DNA of 64,000 nucleotides from UBA1723 sp045629285 (GCA_045629285.1 JAZQQY010000016.1:1-64000), one strand, 5' to 3'. Numbered from the stretch's first letter, positions 7,481 to 16,862 are shown. Notes: generated by a model from the letters alone, not told the origin. Made by a program: numbers and translations.

Positions 7481-10045
7481 ATGAGAAGAATTCTTTCGAT
7501 TTTTACTTTACTATTATTTCTGTTTAGCCCGATTAATGCGCAAGATTTGACGACAGAAGGTACTGACTTCTGGGTTAGCTTCCAAAGAAATGACGATACG
7601 TGGTATAATGAGCAATTTCAAGTTTCCAAACTGGTCATTATCATTTCTTCGCAAACCAAGAACGAGGTTACCGTTACAAATCAGTCGACTGGCTATAGCG
7701 AGAACTTTACTGTCGTTGCTAATCAGACATTAGAGATCCCTTTCGAGGGTGTCACGGAATATTCTAAATATGCACAGGAGAACAGAAATGTTGTAGAGAA
7801 TTTAGGATTTCACATCACAAGCAAGTCGCCTGTTTCCGTATATACTCTGAATACGCAGTTTCGCACTGCGGATGCAACCATGTGTCTGCCTACCGAAGCG
7901 TTAGGCAGCTATTATGTTGTTCAGACTTATGCGTCAAGAAGAGCGTCTAATTCTTACATTTTTAAGCCAAGCTTTTTTCAGATTCTTGCTGTGGAAGATG
8001 GAACGGAGGTAGAGATTAAAGCATCTCTTAACGATGAGAATGGCCATGAAAAGGGCGTTCCTTATAGTGTGAAGTTGAATGCAGGCGACGTGTACATGGC
8101 CTATTCGACGGTTGAAGATGTCGGTGAGGATTTCAGTGGGACGGAGATTCGTGTCGCAGATGGAAAAAAGATTGCGTTGTTTCAGGGAGTTGTGTGTGCC
8201 AGAGTTCCGTATTATGCGACTTCTGACGCCGATATGCTTTTGGAACAAGCATATCCGGCGAAGTATTGGGGAAAGGAGTTCATCCTAGTAAACGCAAAAA
8301 AACGAGTCTATAGTTTTTATAGGATTACTGCCGAGGCTGACGGTGCCGATTTTGTCGTGGTATCTAAAGAAGATACGTTGATGTTGAACATAGGTCCTTA
8401 TGAGACTTTGGAGTTGGAGATGAAAGATAAAAAGGAGATGACTTCTTACCTTATTGCGTCTGCTCCTGTTTGTGTTTACCAATATTTGCCGAGCAACAAG
8501 TACGATGGCTATCTTAACGATTATAGCGGTCCGTCGATGATGTGGGTGGCTCCGTTGGAACAAAGGGTTAACAAAATTACATTTCCAGCGTTTGAAGATG
8601 CTAGTGTAAACGAGAACTTCATCAACGTTGTGGTCAAGGCAGAAGATGAGCATCTTGTTACGTTGGATGGAGTCGCAGATTTTGCAACGTTCGAGTATGT
8701 CGACTGTAAACCTGACTATATGTTTGCCAGAGTCGATATATCCAGCCATTCTCATGTTATCGAGTCGCCCAATGGTGCTATTGTAAACGTTTATGGCCAG
8801 GGAGATTCGGAGTCATACGCGTATACTGCAGGTTCGTCGACAAGGGTGATCAATCCTGATGATGTTTTTGTCACTCTCTTTGATACTATATGTGCAAATG
8901 AGACTTATTCGTTCGGAGGAGAGACACTTTCGAAATCAGGAAGCTATATTGATACTTTGGAGTTAGCTGAATATGATAGCATTGTCACGTTGCAGTTGAC
9001 TGTACGACCACAACCGATGTCATCATTCGTTGAGGTTATTCCGGCTGGAGAGTCGTACCATTTTGATGGAAAGGATTTGACAGAACCAGGTACGTACGAG
9101 CGTGTAGAGAAGGATATTCATGGTTGCGACAGTATGATCATTCTTGATTTGGTGGTCGAATATCCGTGTGATACCGTTAAGGTGACGATCGAGGATGTTG
9201 TATGCGACGGTGCGGTGTACCAGTTTGGTGGACAAACGTTGTATGAATCCGGAGTCTATAAAAAGACGGATATAGCCAGAAACGGTTGTGATAGTATCAC
9301 GACTCTGGTGTTGACGGTGCTCCCAAGATTGGGATCTGTCATAAATGAGGTTTTGGAGGTCGGTGGATCCTATATGTTCGGCGACAAAACGTTGACAGAA
9401 CCAGGTAGATACTCCATGGTGCTTCCATCACAGAATGGTTGTGACAGTATCGTCGTTCTTAATCTTAAGGCGACACCTGTCAGGGATACGGTTAAGGATA
9501 CTATTTGTGATGGAGAAACTTTGCATTTAGGCGGTTCTGATTATAAGGCAAGCGGTGTCTACACTTATACATTGTATTCAAACTTAGAACGTGATACCAT
9601 TATTACTTTGGAGTTGGCTGTATTGCCGAAATCAGAATCTGAGATTTCCGATGCAATCTATCAGAATGAGTCGTATACAGATAACGGTTTCTCTATCGAT
9701 GTTCAGGAAGTGCCTGGCAATTATAAGTTTACTCAGGCATTTACGAATGTTTACGGTTGCGACAGTATCGTGACGTTAAACCTTACTGTCAGAAAGGCGA
9801 TCGACTTGACGAAGATTCCAACTGTCTTCACTCCATATTCGGAAAATGGAATCAACGATGTTTTCATGCCTGATCATCAGGTATACATATACGACAGATA
9901 CGGAAATTTGGTTTGTGCGTCTGACAACGGATGGGATGGAAAATACAAAGGAAAACTTGCGGATCCTGGCACATACGTGTATGTCGTCATGATGGCTGAC
10001 GGGGATAAGAAAAGAGGTACGATAGAGGTTCTAAAATTAAAATGA
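7481..10045 (+). CDS. T9SS type B-sorted surface protein with IgGFc-binding-like domain
   Basis: An 854-residue exported protein. Signal peptide MRRILSIFTLLLFLFSPINA is followed by a domain resembling the IgGFc-binding family (GTDFWVSFQRND, then about 400 residues of beta-rich sequence). Residues from about 465 to 785 hold six imperfect tandem repeats of about 55 residues with the pattern G-x-Y-x-F-G-x-x-x-L, then GCDSI and LxLTV. The C-terminus (VFTPYSENGINDVFMPDHQV ... YDRYGNLV, WDGKYKGK) is the gliding-motility/T9SS type B sorting domain. It is therefore expected to be secreted by the type IX system. The frame opens earlier at a TTG (7430), but the signal peptide fixes ATG 7481. The next gene encodes a PorP/SprF partner. 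Confidence 0.85.
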   Translation: MRRILSIFTLLLFLFSPINAQDLTTEGTDFWVSFQRNDDTWYNEQFQVSKLVIIISSQTKNEVTVTNQSTGYSENFTVVANQTLEIPFEGVTEYSKYAQENRNVVENLGFHITSKSPVSVYTLNTQFRTADATMCLPTEALGSYYVVQTYASRRASNSYIFKPSFFQILAVEDGTEVEIKASLNDENGHEKGVPYSVKLNAGDVYMAYSTVEDVGEDFSGTEIRVADGKKIALFQGVVCARVPYYATSDADMLLEQAYPAKYWGKEFILVNAKKRVYSFYRITAEADGADFVVVSKEDTLMLNIGPYETLELEMKDKKEMTSYLIASAPVCVYQYLPSNKYDGYLNDYSGPSMMWVAPLEQRVNKITFPAFEDASVNENFINVVVKAEDEHLVTLDGVADFATFEYVDCKPDYMFARVDISSHSHVIESPNGAIVNVYGQGDSESYAYTAGSSTRVINPDDVFVTLFDTICANETYSFGGETLSKSGSYIDTLELAEYDSIVTLQLTVRPQPMSSFVEVIPAGESYHFDGKDLTEPGTYERVEKDIHGCDSMIILDLVVEYPCDTVKVTIEDVVCDGAVYQFGGQTLYESGVYKKTDIARNGCDSITTLVLTVLPRLGSVINEVLEVGGSYMFGDKTLTEPGRYSMVLPSQNGCDSIVVLNLKATPVRDTVKDTICDGETLHLGGSDYKASGVYTYTLYSNLERDTIITLELAVLPKSESEISDAIYQNESYTDNGFSIDVQEVPGNYKFTQAFTNVYGCDSIVTLNLTVRKAIDLTKIPTVFTPYSENGINDVFMPDHQVYIYDRYGNLVCASDNGWDGKYKGKLADPGTYVYVVMMADGDKKRGTIEVLKLK

Positions 10046-10052
10046 TGGCAGT

Positions 10053-10964
10053 ATGAGAAAGTTTATTGTATTTATTTTGACCTTTATTTCGGTTGCTTCA
10101 TCATACGCACAGCATGACATGATGTTGTCGCAGGAGATTTTTTCAAGAGCGAATAAAAATCCGGCTGCCACGGGAAATGTTGAGGCTGTTACCGCATTCA
10201 TGCATGGCAGATGTCAGTGGTTGGGTGTCGACAATAGTCCAAAGAGTGGAGTGATCAACGTTTTGACATATACCGAGAGAATCAAGTCGGGTTATGGAAT
10301 GACTGTTTCTTACGACCACATGGGAGTAGGTCATAGCATGACTAATGTGAAAGCAATATATGCTCGTCATTTTGATGTTAACCCGTATACTGTTTTGGCT
10401 ATGGGATTGTCGGCTGGAGTCAATATCGGTTATTACAATCCTTATGATAATGTTATAAGCGACGAAAGGGAATATGAGGTAGAGGAGTTTCCTCAGGATA
10501 AGGAGACTTTGGTTATCCCTGATTTCAATTTCGGTCTTGAGATGACGCACAACAAATGGATGGTAGGAGCGTCGATCACTCACGTACAGAGCAATGAGAT
10601 GACGACATTAAAACCGTCAAGCCACTTCTATCTATATGGTACAGCCAATTGCAAATTAAACACCACATGGTCGTTGATGCCGATGTTATCTGTCATGCAT
10701 CGCAACAAGACTAGCGTGATGGAATTGGGCTCGTATGCTTATGTCAATAAATCATTTTTGTGGGGTGTCTTCTTACGCCCGGATCTTCATGAGAAGTTTA
10801 ATCCTATGATGATGGTTTTCACTGTTGGTTATGAGTCGCGTCAATTCCGTATAGGATATACATACGATTTAGGTTTGGGATCAAACAATAAATTGCCTTC
10901 GAATACACACGAAATAATTCTGTCTTTTTCAAAAGAAAAGAAAAAACACGAGATTAATCGTTAA
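10053..10964 (+). CDS. PorP/SprF-family T9SS membrane protein
   Basis: A 303-residue outer-membrane beta-barrel protein with signal peptide MRKFIVFILTFISVASSYAQ. The family signature is seen near the mature N-terminus (SRANKNPAATGNVE) and the C-terminal strands are typical (FRIGYTYDLGLG, THEIILSFS). PorP/SprF-like proteins are encoded directly after T9SS type B cargo and help export or anchor that cargo; the 7-bp spacing to the preceding gene matches this pairing. Partner specificity is inferred from position. Confidence 0.88.
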   Translation: MRKFIVFILTFISVASSYAQHDMMLSQEIFSRANKNPAATGNVEAVTAFMHGRCQWLGVDNSPKSGVINVLTYTERIKSGYGMTVSYDHMGVGHSMTNVKAIYARHFDVNPYTVLAMGLSAGVNIGYYNPYDNVISDEREYEVEEFPQDKETLVIPDFNFGLEMTHNKWMVGASITHVQSNEMTTLKPSSHFYLYGTANCKLNTTWSLMPMLSVMHRNKTSVMELGSYAYVNKSFLWGVFLRPDLHEKFNPMMMVFTVGYESRQFRIGYTYDLGLGSNNKLPSNTHEIILSFSKEKKKHEINR

Positions 10965-11022
10965 TTATTAGGCGATTATTTGTTAAAAAGAGGGATTAAA
11001 TAGGAAGATATTCAAAAATCAC

Positions 11023-11030
11023 TAATTTTG
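11023..11030 (+). promoter_or_regulatory. -7 element of the secreted protein gene
   Basis: TAATTTTG matches TAnnTTTG and lies 30 bp before the ATG at 11060. No clear -33 element is seen. Confidence 0.5.
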
Positions 11031-11059
11031 CCTCTGACGATTTTTAAACGCTAGATATT

Positions 11060-11740
11060 ATGAATGTAAGAGAATTGACTGTGTTTGCAGCTGTGTCTGC
11101 AATGTCTTTATTCTCAGCGGTTGCAGCCGACAAACCCGGAGTGATCGTATTGAAGAATGGACAGAGAATTGAGTGTGCTGATATTAATCAGAAGGTATTG
11201 AAGCAAGAGTTGGGTTACAAGCTCTCAAACGATGCGAAAGAGCTTACTGTCAGTAAGGATGACGTTGATTATTTCCAGTTTAACGATGGAGAGAACGGTG
11301 CGTTGGGAAATAAGTGGAAATCATTCCAGCACGTCACGTCATCGAAGTTTACAAAGAATCAGATCAAGCCGACAAAGATGTATTTGCCGTGGGCAGAGTG
11401 TGTAGTTGATGGACCTACATCTGTTTACCGAATCTCAACTGCAGGCACAACTTCTGACGGAAGAACATTCGTTGAGCACAAGTTCTACGTCACTAAGGAT
11501 GATTGGAACTATGGAGTCGACGTTCCTGGAATCAACAAGTTCAACAAAAAGGATGACGTTGCTTTCTTCAAGAGTCTGTTTGCCGACAATCAGGAGATGG
11601 TAGCTCAGTTGGATGCCAAGGGTTATGATTATATCGACGCCCATTTCTCCAATCGACACAAGAGATTCGATTATGTGGCTCGTGATCTTAATCTGCTTAC
11701 AGATTTGATCGAAGAGTACAATGGTAGTGTTGACAAGTAA
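11060..11740 (+). CDS. secreted protein of unknown function
   Basis: A 226-residue protein I do not recognise. An N-terminal export signal is likely (hydrophobic residues 8-23, cleavage after AVAA). The mature part begins with a beta-like segment (GVIVLKNGQRIECADINQKV) and continues with Lys/Asp-rich sequence and several aromatic residues, no cysteine pair and no transmembrane segment. It is probably periplasmic or surface associated. It is a single-gene unit with its own promoter and a strong terminator. Confidence 0.75.
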   Translation: MNVRELTVFAAVSAMSLFSAVAADKPGVIVLKNGQRIECADINQKVLKQELGYKLSNDAKELTVSKDDVDYFQFNDGENGALGNKWKSFQHVTSSKFTKNQIKPTKMYLPWAECVVDGPTSVYRISTAGTTSDGRTFVEHKFYVTKDDWNYGVDVPGINKFNKKDDVAFFKSLFADNQEMVAQLDAKGYDYIDAHFSNRHKRFDYVARDLNLLTDLIEEYNGSVDK

Positions 11741-11762
11741 TAAATGCAGTTGACATAATGAC

Positions 11763-11799
11763 AAAAAAGACGCGATCATCACAATCGCGTCTTTTTTTT
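11763..11799 (+). terminator. bidirectional-looking terminator
   Basis: GACGCGAT (11769-11776) and ATCGCGTC (11784-11791) pair across a 7-nt loop, flanked by A6 on the left and T8 on the right. Its GACGCG/CGCGTC core resembles the scattered palindrome family. Confidence 0.9.
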
Positions 11800-11893
11800 A
11801 CGCAAATATTGTTGATTTTACGTATTTGTCTGTATCTAATGCTCAAATAATCTTCCTTTGCATCGAATAATAACTTACTAATATGTCAATGAA

Positions 11894-12541
11894 ATGAAGA
11901 AATTGTTTTTTGCTGTCTTAACGACCCTGATGGCATTCGCAGCAAATGCCCAGTCGGCAAAGAAAGGAGATGTTAATCTTGGTGTGTCTGCGGGAGTCGG
12001 TATGTCAAACATCAAGTTTAATGCGGATGAATTCCCTAAGCAGAGCCCTCGTTTGCATTATCAGTTGGGTTTTGTCGTTGATTATGCTTTGGCAGACAAC
12101 TTTTATTTGGAGAGTGGTCTTGTCGGTCAGGTTAAGGGATTGAAACACTCGTTTATTGAGCCAGTGTATGATCATAACCAAGAGATTGTCGGGACGCTTA
12201 CTGAAGATGTTAAAGTGATCAATGTCTATGGGTCGATTCCATTGTTGGTTGCCTATAAGTTCAACCTTTCTGATAAGGTGTCGTTGGCTCCGCAGTTCGG
12301 ACCGATGTTCAACGTCATGATTGCGGATATTAACAGAATTAAGCTTGGAAATGGATATAGCCAGACTTCCGAAATCGGAGAGCCAACATTTGATTTGAGC
12401 CTTCGTCTGGCTTCAAACTTAGGTTTGGGTGACAAAGCAAGAATTTCGGTCGGCTACGATCAGGGAGTTACAGATGTCTATGATTATCGAAAGAGCAAAT
12501 CGAATACCTTGTTTGCAGGATTCACTTATTATTTCAAGTAA
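11894..12541 (+). CDS. outer-membrane beta-barrel protein (PorT-like)
   Basis: A 215-residue protein with signal peptide MKKLFFAVLTTLMAFAANAQ. The mature part shows alternating amphipathic strands typical of small Bacteroidota barrels (LGVSAGVGMSNIKF, FYLESGLVGQVKGLKH, YGSIPLLVAYKFNLSDKVSL, PQFGPMFNV) and ends in an aromatic strand (TLFAGFTYYFK). This fits the PorT/outer-membrane-protein beta-barrel family. Specific function is unknown. It stands alone between two terminators. Confidence 0.82.
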   Translation: MKKLFFAVLTTLMAFAANAQSAKKGDVNLGVSAGVGMSNIKFNADEFPKQSPRLHYQLGFVVDYALADNFYLESGLVGQVKGLKHSFIEPVYDHNQEIVGTLTEDVKVINVYGSIPLLVAYKFNLSDKVSLAPQFGPMFNVMIADINRIKLGNGYSQTSEIGEPTFDLSLRLASNLGLGDKARISVGYDQGVTDVYDYRKSKSNTLFAGFTYYFK

Positions 12542-12579
12542 ACATTTAAGTAATAGGATAAATAGGATTTAATTTAGGG

Positions 12580-12613
12580 AAGGGTGGTGCATCTTATGCA
12601 TCATCCTTTTTTA
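12580..12613 (+). terminator. terminator of beta-barrel gene
   Basis: A 13-bp stem with two G-T pairs (12580-12592 with 12596-12608) and a CTT loop, followed by a T-tract. Confidence 0.85.
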
Positions 12614-12672
12614 GTTGCACAACTCGCAAAAAAATCGTTACTTTGCATAAATTAGAAAGAAAATATAAAGAC

Positions 12673-13803
12673 ATGAAGTTCGATCTTCAATATACTGATC
12701 CAAATAGCAAAGCACGTGCTGGTGTGATCACTACTGATCACGGCACAATCGAGACTCCAATTTTCATGCCGGTAGGTACGCTTGGCTCCGTCAAGGGAGT
12801 ACATACGCGTGAATTACGTGATGATATCAAGGCCCAGATTATCCTTGGTAACACTTATCATCTCTACCTACGTCCGGGTCTTGATGTGCTTCGTAAAGCT
12901 GGCGGACTTCATAAGTTTAACGGATGGGACAGACCAATCCTTACAGATAGCGGTGGATTCCAGGTATTTTCGCTATCGGGGACAAGAAAATTGACTGAGG
13001 AAGGTTGTGTCTTCCGTTCCCATATCGACGGTTCAAAACACATCTTCACACCGGAAAACGTGGTTGACACGCAGCGTGTGATCGGTGCGGATATCATCAT
13101 GGCTCTTGACGAGTGTACTCCAGGTACGGCAGACTACAATTATGCCAAGAAGAGCCTTGACATGACACTTCGTTGGCTTGACCGTGGACTTAAGCATTTT
13201 GACGAGACAGAGCCATTGTACGGCTACAACCAGACATTTTTCCCGATTGTTCAGGGTTGTACCTACAAGGATTTGCGTGAGAAGGCTGCTGAGGCTGTCG
13301 CTTCAAAAAATCGTGAAGGCTATGCAATCGGCGGACTTGCTGTAGGTGAGCCTGCCGAGGTAATGTACGAGATGATCGAAGTGGTCAATAAGATTCTTCC
13401 TACTGATAAGCCTCGCTATTTGATGGGTGTCGGTACTCCTACCAATTTGCTTGAGGCTATCGAGCGTGGTGTGGATATGTTCGATTGTGTGATGCCTACA
13501 AGAAACGGACGTAACGGATGGTTGTTCACTGCCAACGGCACTATGAATATGAAAAACCAGAAGTGGAAGGATGATTTCACTCCACTTGATCCTGAAAGCG
13601 ACTGTTTTGTTGATCAGGTATATACGAAAGCATATCTTCGTCACTTGTTCGTAAGTGATGAACTTTTGGCTATGCAGATCGCATCGATCCATAATCTTGC
13701 TTTCTATCTTCGTCTTGTGAAGATGGCACGTCAGCATATCATTGCAGGTGATTTCTCTACGTGGAAAGCCGAAATGGTAAAGAAATTGAGCGTCAGACTC
13801 TAA
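12673..13803 (+). CDS. tgt: tRNA-guanine transglycosylase
   Basis: A 376-residue enzyme that replaces guanine-34 in GUN anticodons with the queuosine precursor. Family marks are GTLGSVKGVHTREL, ILGNTYHLYLRPG, DSGGFQVFSLSG (nucleophile region), IVQGCTYKDLRE, GYAIGGLAVGE and FDCVMPTRNGRNGWLF. The zinc site is unusual: by spacing (2, 3 and 26 residues) the ligands Cys-Cys-Cys-His appear as Ser309, Cys311, Asp314 and His340. ATG 12673 is chosen over a TTG at 12643 because a promoter-like TTACTTTG ends at 12645. It is followed 14 bp later by the LptF/G gene, a common linkage in Bacteroidota. Confidence 0.93.
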   Translation: MKFDLQYTDPNSKARAGVITTDHGTIETPIFMPVGTLGSVKGVHTRELRDDIKAQIILGNTYHLYLRPGLDVLRKAGGLHKFNGWDRPILTDSGGFQVFSLSGTRKLTEEGCVFRSHIDGSKHIFTPENVVDTQRVIGADIIMALDECTPGTADYNYAKKSLDMTLRWLDRGLKHFDETEPLYGYNQTFFPIVQGCTYKDLREKAAEAVASKNREGYAIGGLAVGEPAEVMYEMIEVVNKILPTDKPRYLMGVGTPTNLLEAIERGVDMFDCVMPTRNGRNGWLFTANGTMNMKNQKWKDDFTPLDPESDCFVDQVYTKAYLRHLFVSDELLAMQIASIHNLAFYLRLVKMARQHIIAGDFSTWKAEMVKKLSVRL

Positions 13804-13817
13804 AATAGGATTTGGCT

Positions 13818-14921
13818 ATGAGTAATTTGCCTTTTATTTCAAGACCTTGGCTAAAGAAGCTTGACCTATATATCATCAAAAAGATGCTTGGTGCATACTT
13901 TTTGATGATCGTCCTTATTATCAGTATCGCGATAGTGTTCGACATCTCTGAGAAGATCGACAACCTTTCCGAGGCACCGATGAAGGAGATAGTGTTTGAC
14001 TACTATGTCAACTTCGCATGGTATTTCGCCAATCTGCTTTCTCCGTTGATTACGTTTATTTCCGTAATCTTCATTACATCCCAACTTGCTAATAATTCGG
14101 AGATTATCGCCACGTTTGCGTCGGGAATCAGTTTCCACCGTCTAATGGTGCCATACTGGATCTCTGCCGCTATCATTGCGATAATGACATATCTTTTGGC
14201 AAGCTTCATCATTCCTCCGGCAAATGAAGTACGACTTGATTTCTTGGCTAAATACAAGAATGCGTATAAACGAGAAACTAATGCTTCTAATGTTCAACTT
14301 GAGGTAGAGAAGGGTGTGATCCTGTATATCGGTACGTATGAAAAGCGTTTGAAGCGAGCTTATAGAATGTCGCTTGAAAAGTTTGATGGCAAGACATTGG
14401 TTTCACGTACAACAGCTCAGTTTGCAGATTACGACACACTTGGCCATTTTGAACTTCGTAAATGGGTGACACGTGATTTTGTGGGCATGCAGGAGACAAT
14501 GACAAAGGGAGAACGAAAAGATACAACTATTAACGTTGATACAGAGGATTTCTTTGTTTATCGAGAGATGCAGCAGCAGATGACCAATGCCCAGCTTGAA
14601 CATTATATTGATAAGCAGCGAAGTAGAGGAGTTGGAAGTATTCAAGAGTTTGAAATTGAGTATGAGAAGCGACATTCTCAGCCGTTTGCCGCATTTATCC
14701 TGACGACTATCGGATTTGCTTTGGCAAGTAAGAAAGTTAAGGGAGGAATGGGATTGAACCTAGGTATCGGTTTGGCGTTGAGTTTCTCGTATATCTTGTT
14801 TGATACTATTTCTGCCACGTTTGCAATCAGTGGAGGACTGAGTCCACGAATAGCAGTATGGATTCCTAATTTCTTGTTCTTGCTTATTGCAATATTCCTA
14901 TATAGGCGAGCGCCTAAGTGA
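13818..14921 (+). CDS. LptF/LptG-family lipopolysaccharide export permease
   Basis: A 367-residue inner-membrane protein of the YjgP/YjgQ family. Three N-terminal membrane segments are seen (MLGAYFLMIVLIISIAIVF; FAWYFANLLSPLITFISVIF; WISAAIIAIMTYLLASFIIP), then a periplasmic beta-rich domain, then three C-terminal membrane segments ending near FLFLLIAIFLYRR. LptF and LptG form the membrane part of the ABC transporter that extracts LPS from the inner membrane. I cannot tell F from G; a second paralog is expected elsewhere. ATG 13818 is preferred to an upstream TTG. Lies in a unit with tgt and the carboxylase genes. Confidence 0.88.
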   Translation: MSNLPFISRPWLKKLDLYIIKKMLGAYFLMIVLIISIAIVFDISEKIDNLSEAPMKEIVFDYYVNFAWYFANLLSPLITFISVIFITSQLANNSEIIATFASGISFHRLMVPYWISAAIIAIMTYLLASFIIPPANEVRLDFLAKYKNAYKRETNASNVQLEVEKGVILYIGTYEKRLKRAYRMSLEKFDGKTLVSRTTAQFADYDTLGHFELRKWVTRDFVGMQETMTKGERKDTTINVDTEDFFVYREMQQQMTNAQLEHYIDKQRSRGVGSIQEFEIEYEKRHSQPFAAFILTTIGFALASKKVKGGMGLNLGIGLALSFSYILFDTISATFAISGGLSPRIAVWIPNFLFLLIAIFLYRRAPK

Positions 14922-14951
14922 TGCTGGCAATAAATGTATATGTGATTGTGT

Positions 14952-16496
14952 ATGAAAGAGAAGATTGCTGAACTTGAAAGCAGACGTGAAAAGGTACTAT
15001 TGTGTGGAGGCGTGGCGTCGATTGAGAAGCGACATGCCAAAGGTTTGCTTACAGCTCGAGAAAGAATAGATCTGTTGGTCGACGCGGATTCCTTCCGTGA
15101 GACTGATATGTTTGTCCATAAAGATGGCGACAATGCTCCTGGTGACGGAGTTGTGTGCGGTACAGCTAAGATCGGCGGTAAGGATGTATGTGTATTTGCG
15201 CAGGATTTCACAGTGTTGGGAGGTAGCCTAGGCTTGCGTCACGCAAGAAAAATCACAAAGATTCAGGATTTAGCGGCAAAGATGCGTTGTCCTATCATCG
15301 GTATCAACGATTCAGGAGGCGCTCGTATACAAGATGGAGTTGACTCGCTATGTGGATATGGTGAAATCTTCTACCGTAACACATTGCTTTCAGGTCTTGT
15401 GCCTCAGATTTCAGTGGTGATGGGACCATGTGCGGGTGGAGCTGCATATTCTCCAGCCTTGACAGATTTCGTCTTCATGGTCGACGGAATTTCAAAGATG
15501 TTCCTTACTGGTCCGACAGTCGTTGAGGCTGTGATGGGCGAAACTATATCCCAGGAAGATTTGGGTGGAGCTAGAGTTCACGCTGAGAAGGCAGGAACTG
15601 CTCATTTTTTCGCTAAGAATGAGAAAGAGTGTCTTGCTCAGGTGAGACAACTTCTTGAGTATCTTCCTCAGTCGGCAGATGCTGTGGCGACGCAAAATTC
15701 CGCATCTGTAAAAAAAACGGTGAATTCGCCAAAAAACCTTTCAATCGAGTCGATACTTCCTTCAGATGGAAAAGAGCCGTACGATGTTCGTGAGGTTGTG
15801 AAATGTGTTGCCGATAAAGATTCGTTCCTTGAGGTACATGAGATGTTTGCTCCTAATATTGTATGCGGATTCATCAGAATAAATGGTGAGACAGTCGGTG
15901 TTGTAGCAAATCAACCGAATTATCTTGCAGGTGCGCTTGATGCTGATTCAGCCGACAAAGCTTCTCGATTCATCCGTTTCTGTGATGCATTCAATATTCC
16001 GTTGCTTACATTGATGGATGTCCCTGGATGTCTTCCAGGTGTTGAGGGGGAACTTTCAGGAGCCGTTCGTCATGGAGCAAAATTGTTCTATGCATACGCT
16101 GAGGCCACAATCCCGATGATTACTGTGGTGTTGAGAAAAGCCTACGGTGGTGGATATGTGGCGTTGGGAAGTCGACACATCGGAGCTGATTACGTTTTCT
16201 GTTTGCCGACTGCCGAGATTGCAGTAATGGGTCCGGAGAGTGCGGTGCCCGTGCTTTATCATAAAGAAATTAAGGCGATTGTTGAGGCAGGTGGAGATGT
16301 TGAGGCTTTCAAGAAAGAGAAAGCAGAAGAGTATCGTCGTGAATACGCCAATCCATACGAAGCTGGAGCTAGAGGATATATCGATGATGTAGTCAAACCT
16401 CAGGATGTTCGCCAACGATTGATTGATTCATTTGCTTCGTTGAAGGGCAAGAAGGTTGAGCGTCCAAACAAGAAACATGGTTTGACACCTGCATAA
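14952..16496 (+). CDS. acyl-CoA carboxylase/decarboxylase carboxyltransferase subunit (MmdA/PccB-like)
   Basis: A 514-residue carboxyltransferase with the two crotonase-like halves of the family. Motifs include KGLLTARERIDLLVD, GINDSGGARIQDGVDSL, MGPCAGGAAYSPALTDF, FLTGPTVVEAVMGE, LMDVPGCLPGVEGE and RKAYGGGYVALGSR. Such subunits move CO2 between biotin and propionyl- or methylmalonyl-CoA. In Bacteroidota they serve methylmalonyl-CoA decarboxylase (succinate to propionate) or propionyl-CoA carboxylase. The next gene encodes the biotin carrier, but neither the membrane decarboxylase subunit nor a biotin carboxylase is nearby, so the exact complex is undecided. Confidence 0.9.
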   Translation: MKEKIAELESRREKVLLCGGVASIEKRHAKGLLTARERIDLLVDADSFRETDMFVHKDGDNAPGDGVVCGTAKIGGKDVCVFAQDFTVLGGSLGLRHARKITKIQDLAAKMRCPIIGINDSGGARIQDGVDSLCGYGEIFYRNTLLSGLVPQISVVMGPCAGGAAYSPALTDFVFMVDGISKMFLTGPTVVEAVMGETISQEDLGGARVHAEKAGTAHFFAKNEKECLAQVRQLLEYLPQSADAVATQNSASVKKTVNSPKNLSIESILPSDGKEPYDVREVVKCVADKDSFLEVHEMFAPNIVCGFIRINGETVGVVANQPNYLAGALDADSADKASRFIRFCDAFNIPLLTLMDVPGCLPGVEGELSGAVRHGAKLFYAYAEATIPMITVVLRKAYGGGYVALGSRHIGADYVFCLPTAEIAVMGPESAVPVLYHKEIKAIVEAGGDVEAFKKEKAEEYRREYANPYEAGARGYIDDVVKPQDVRQRLIDSFASLKGKKVERPNKKHGLTPA

Positions 16497-16547
16497 AGGC
16501 ATAATTGTAAAGACTATGTGCACACCGTCTTTACCAAGGGAGAATTT

Positions 16548-16862
16548 ATGAAAAAGATTGAAATAGAGATTGACGGAATAAAATATAAGACCTTTGTCAG
16601 GGAAGGAGAGGAACCGTTGCGTACTGTTGGTTATAATCGACAGCAAGCAACAGTCACAGAAATCTTCCCTCCGATTGCTGGCAAAGTTGTCGACATCATT
16701 CCCGTCGGCACAAAGATAAAGAAAGGCGATGTGGTGGCTACGATAGAAGCGATGAAGATGTACAACCGTATCTTTTCTCCTGTCGACGGTGTCGTTGAGA
16801 GCGTCAATTATTCTGTCGGCGACAATGCGATTCGATCAAAAGCGTTGGCTGTAATCGCATAA
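16548..16862 (+). CDS. biotin carboxyl carrier protein
   Basis: A 104-residue protein. Residues about 30-104 form a biotinyl domain with the biotinylation motif EAMKMYN (the Lys carries biotin) and paired Gly-rich turns (PPIAGKVVDIIPVGTKIKKG; SPVDGVVESVNYSVGD). The N-terminal segment KIEIEIDGIKYKTFVREGEE is typical of small decarboxylase or carboxylase carrier subunits. It works with the carboxyltransferase encoded 51 bp upstream. ATG 16548 is chosen over an upstream start in the same frame because it gives the family-like MKKIEIEIDG start. Confidence 0.88.
   Translation: MKKIEIEIDGIKYKTFVREGEEPLRTVGYNRQQATVTEIFPPIAGKVVDIIPVGTKIKKGDVVATIEAMKMYNRIFSPVDGVVESVNYSVGDNAIRSKALAVIA

Noticed and set aside
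8285..8755. A 156-codon minus-strand frame inside the T9SS cargo gene
   Set aside because: Antisense of a gene with a convincing signal peptide, repeats and sorting domain.
8870..9800. Possible CRISPR or satellite because of repeated units
   Set aside because: The repeats are coding, imperfect, about 165 bp long and in frame; they are protein repeats.
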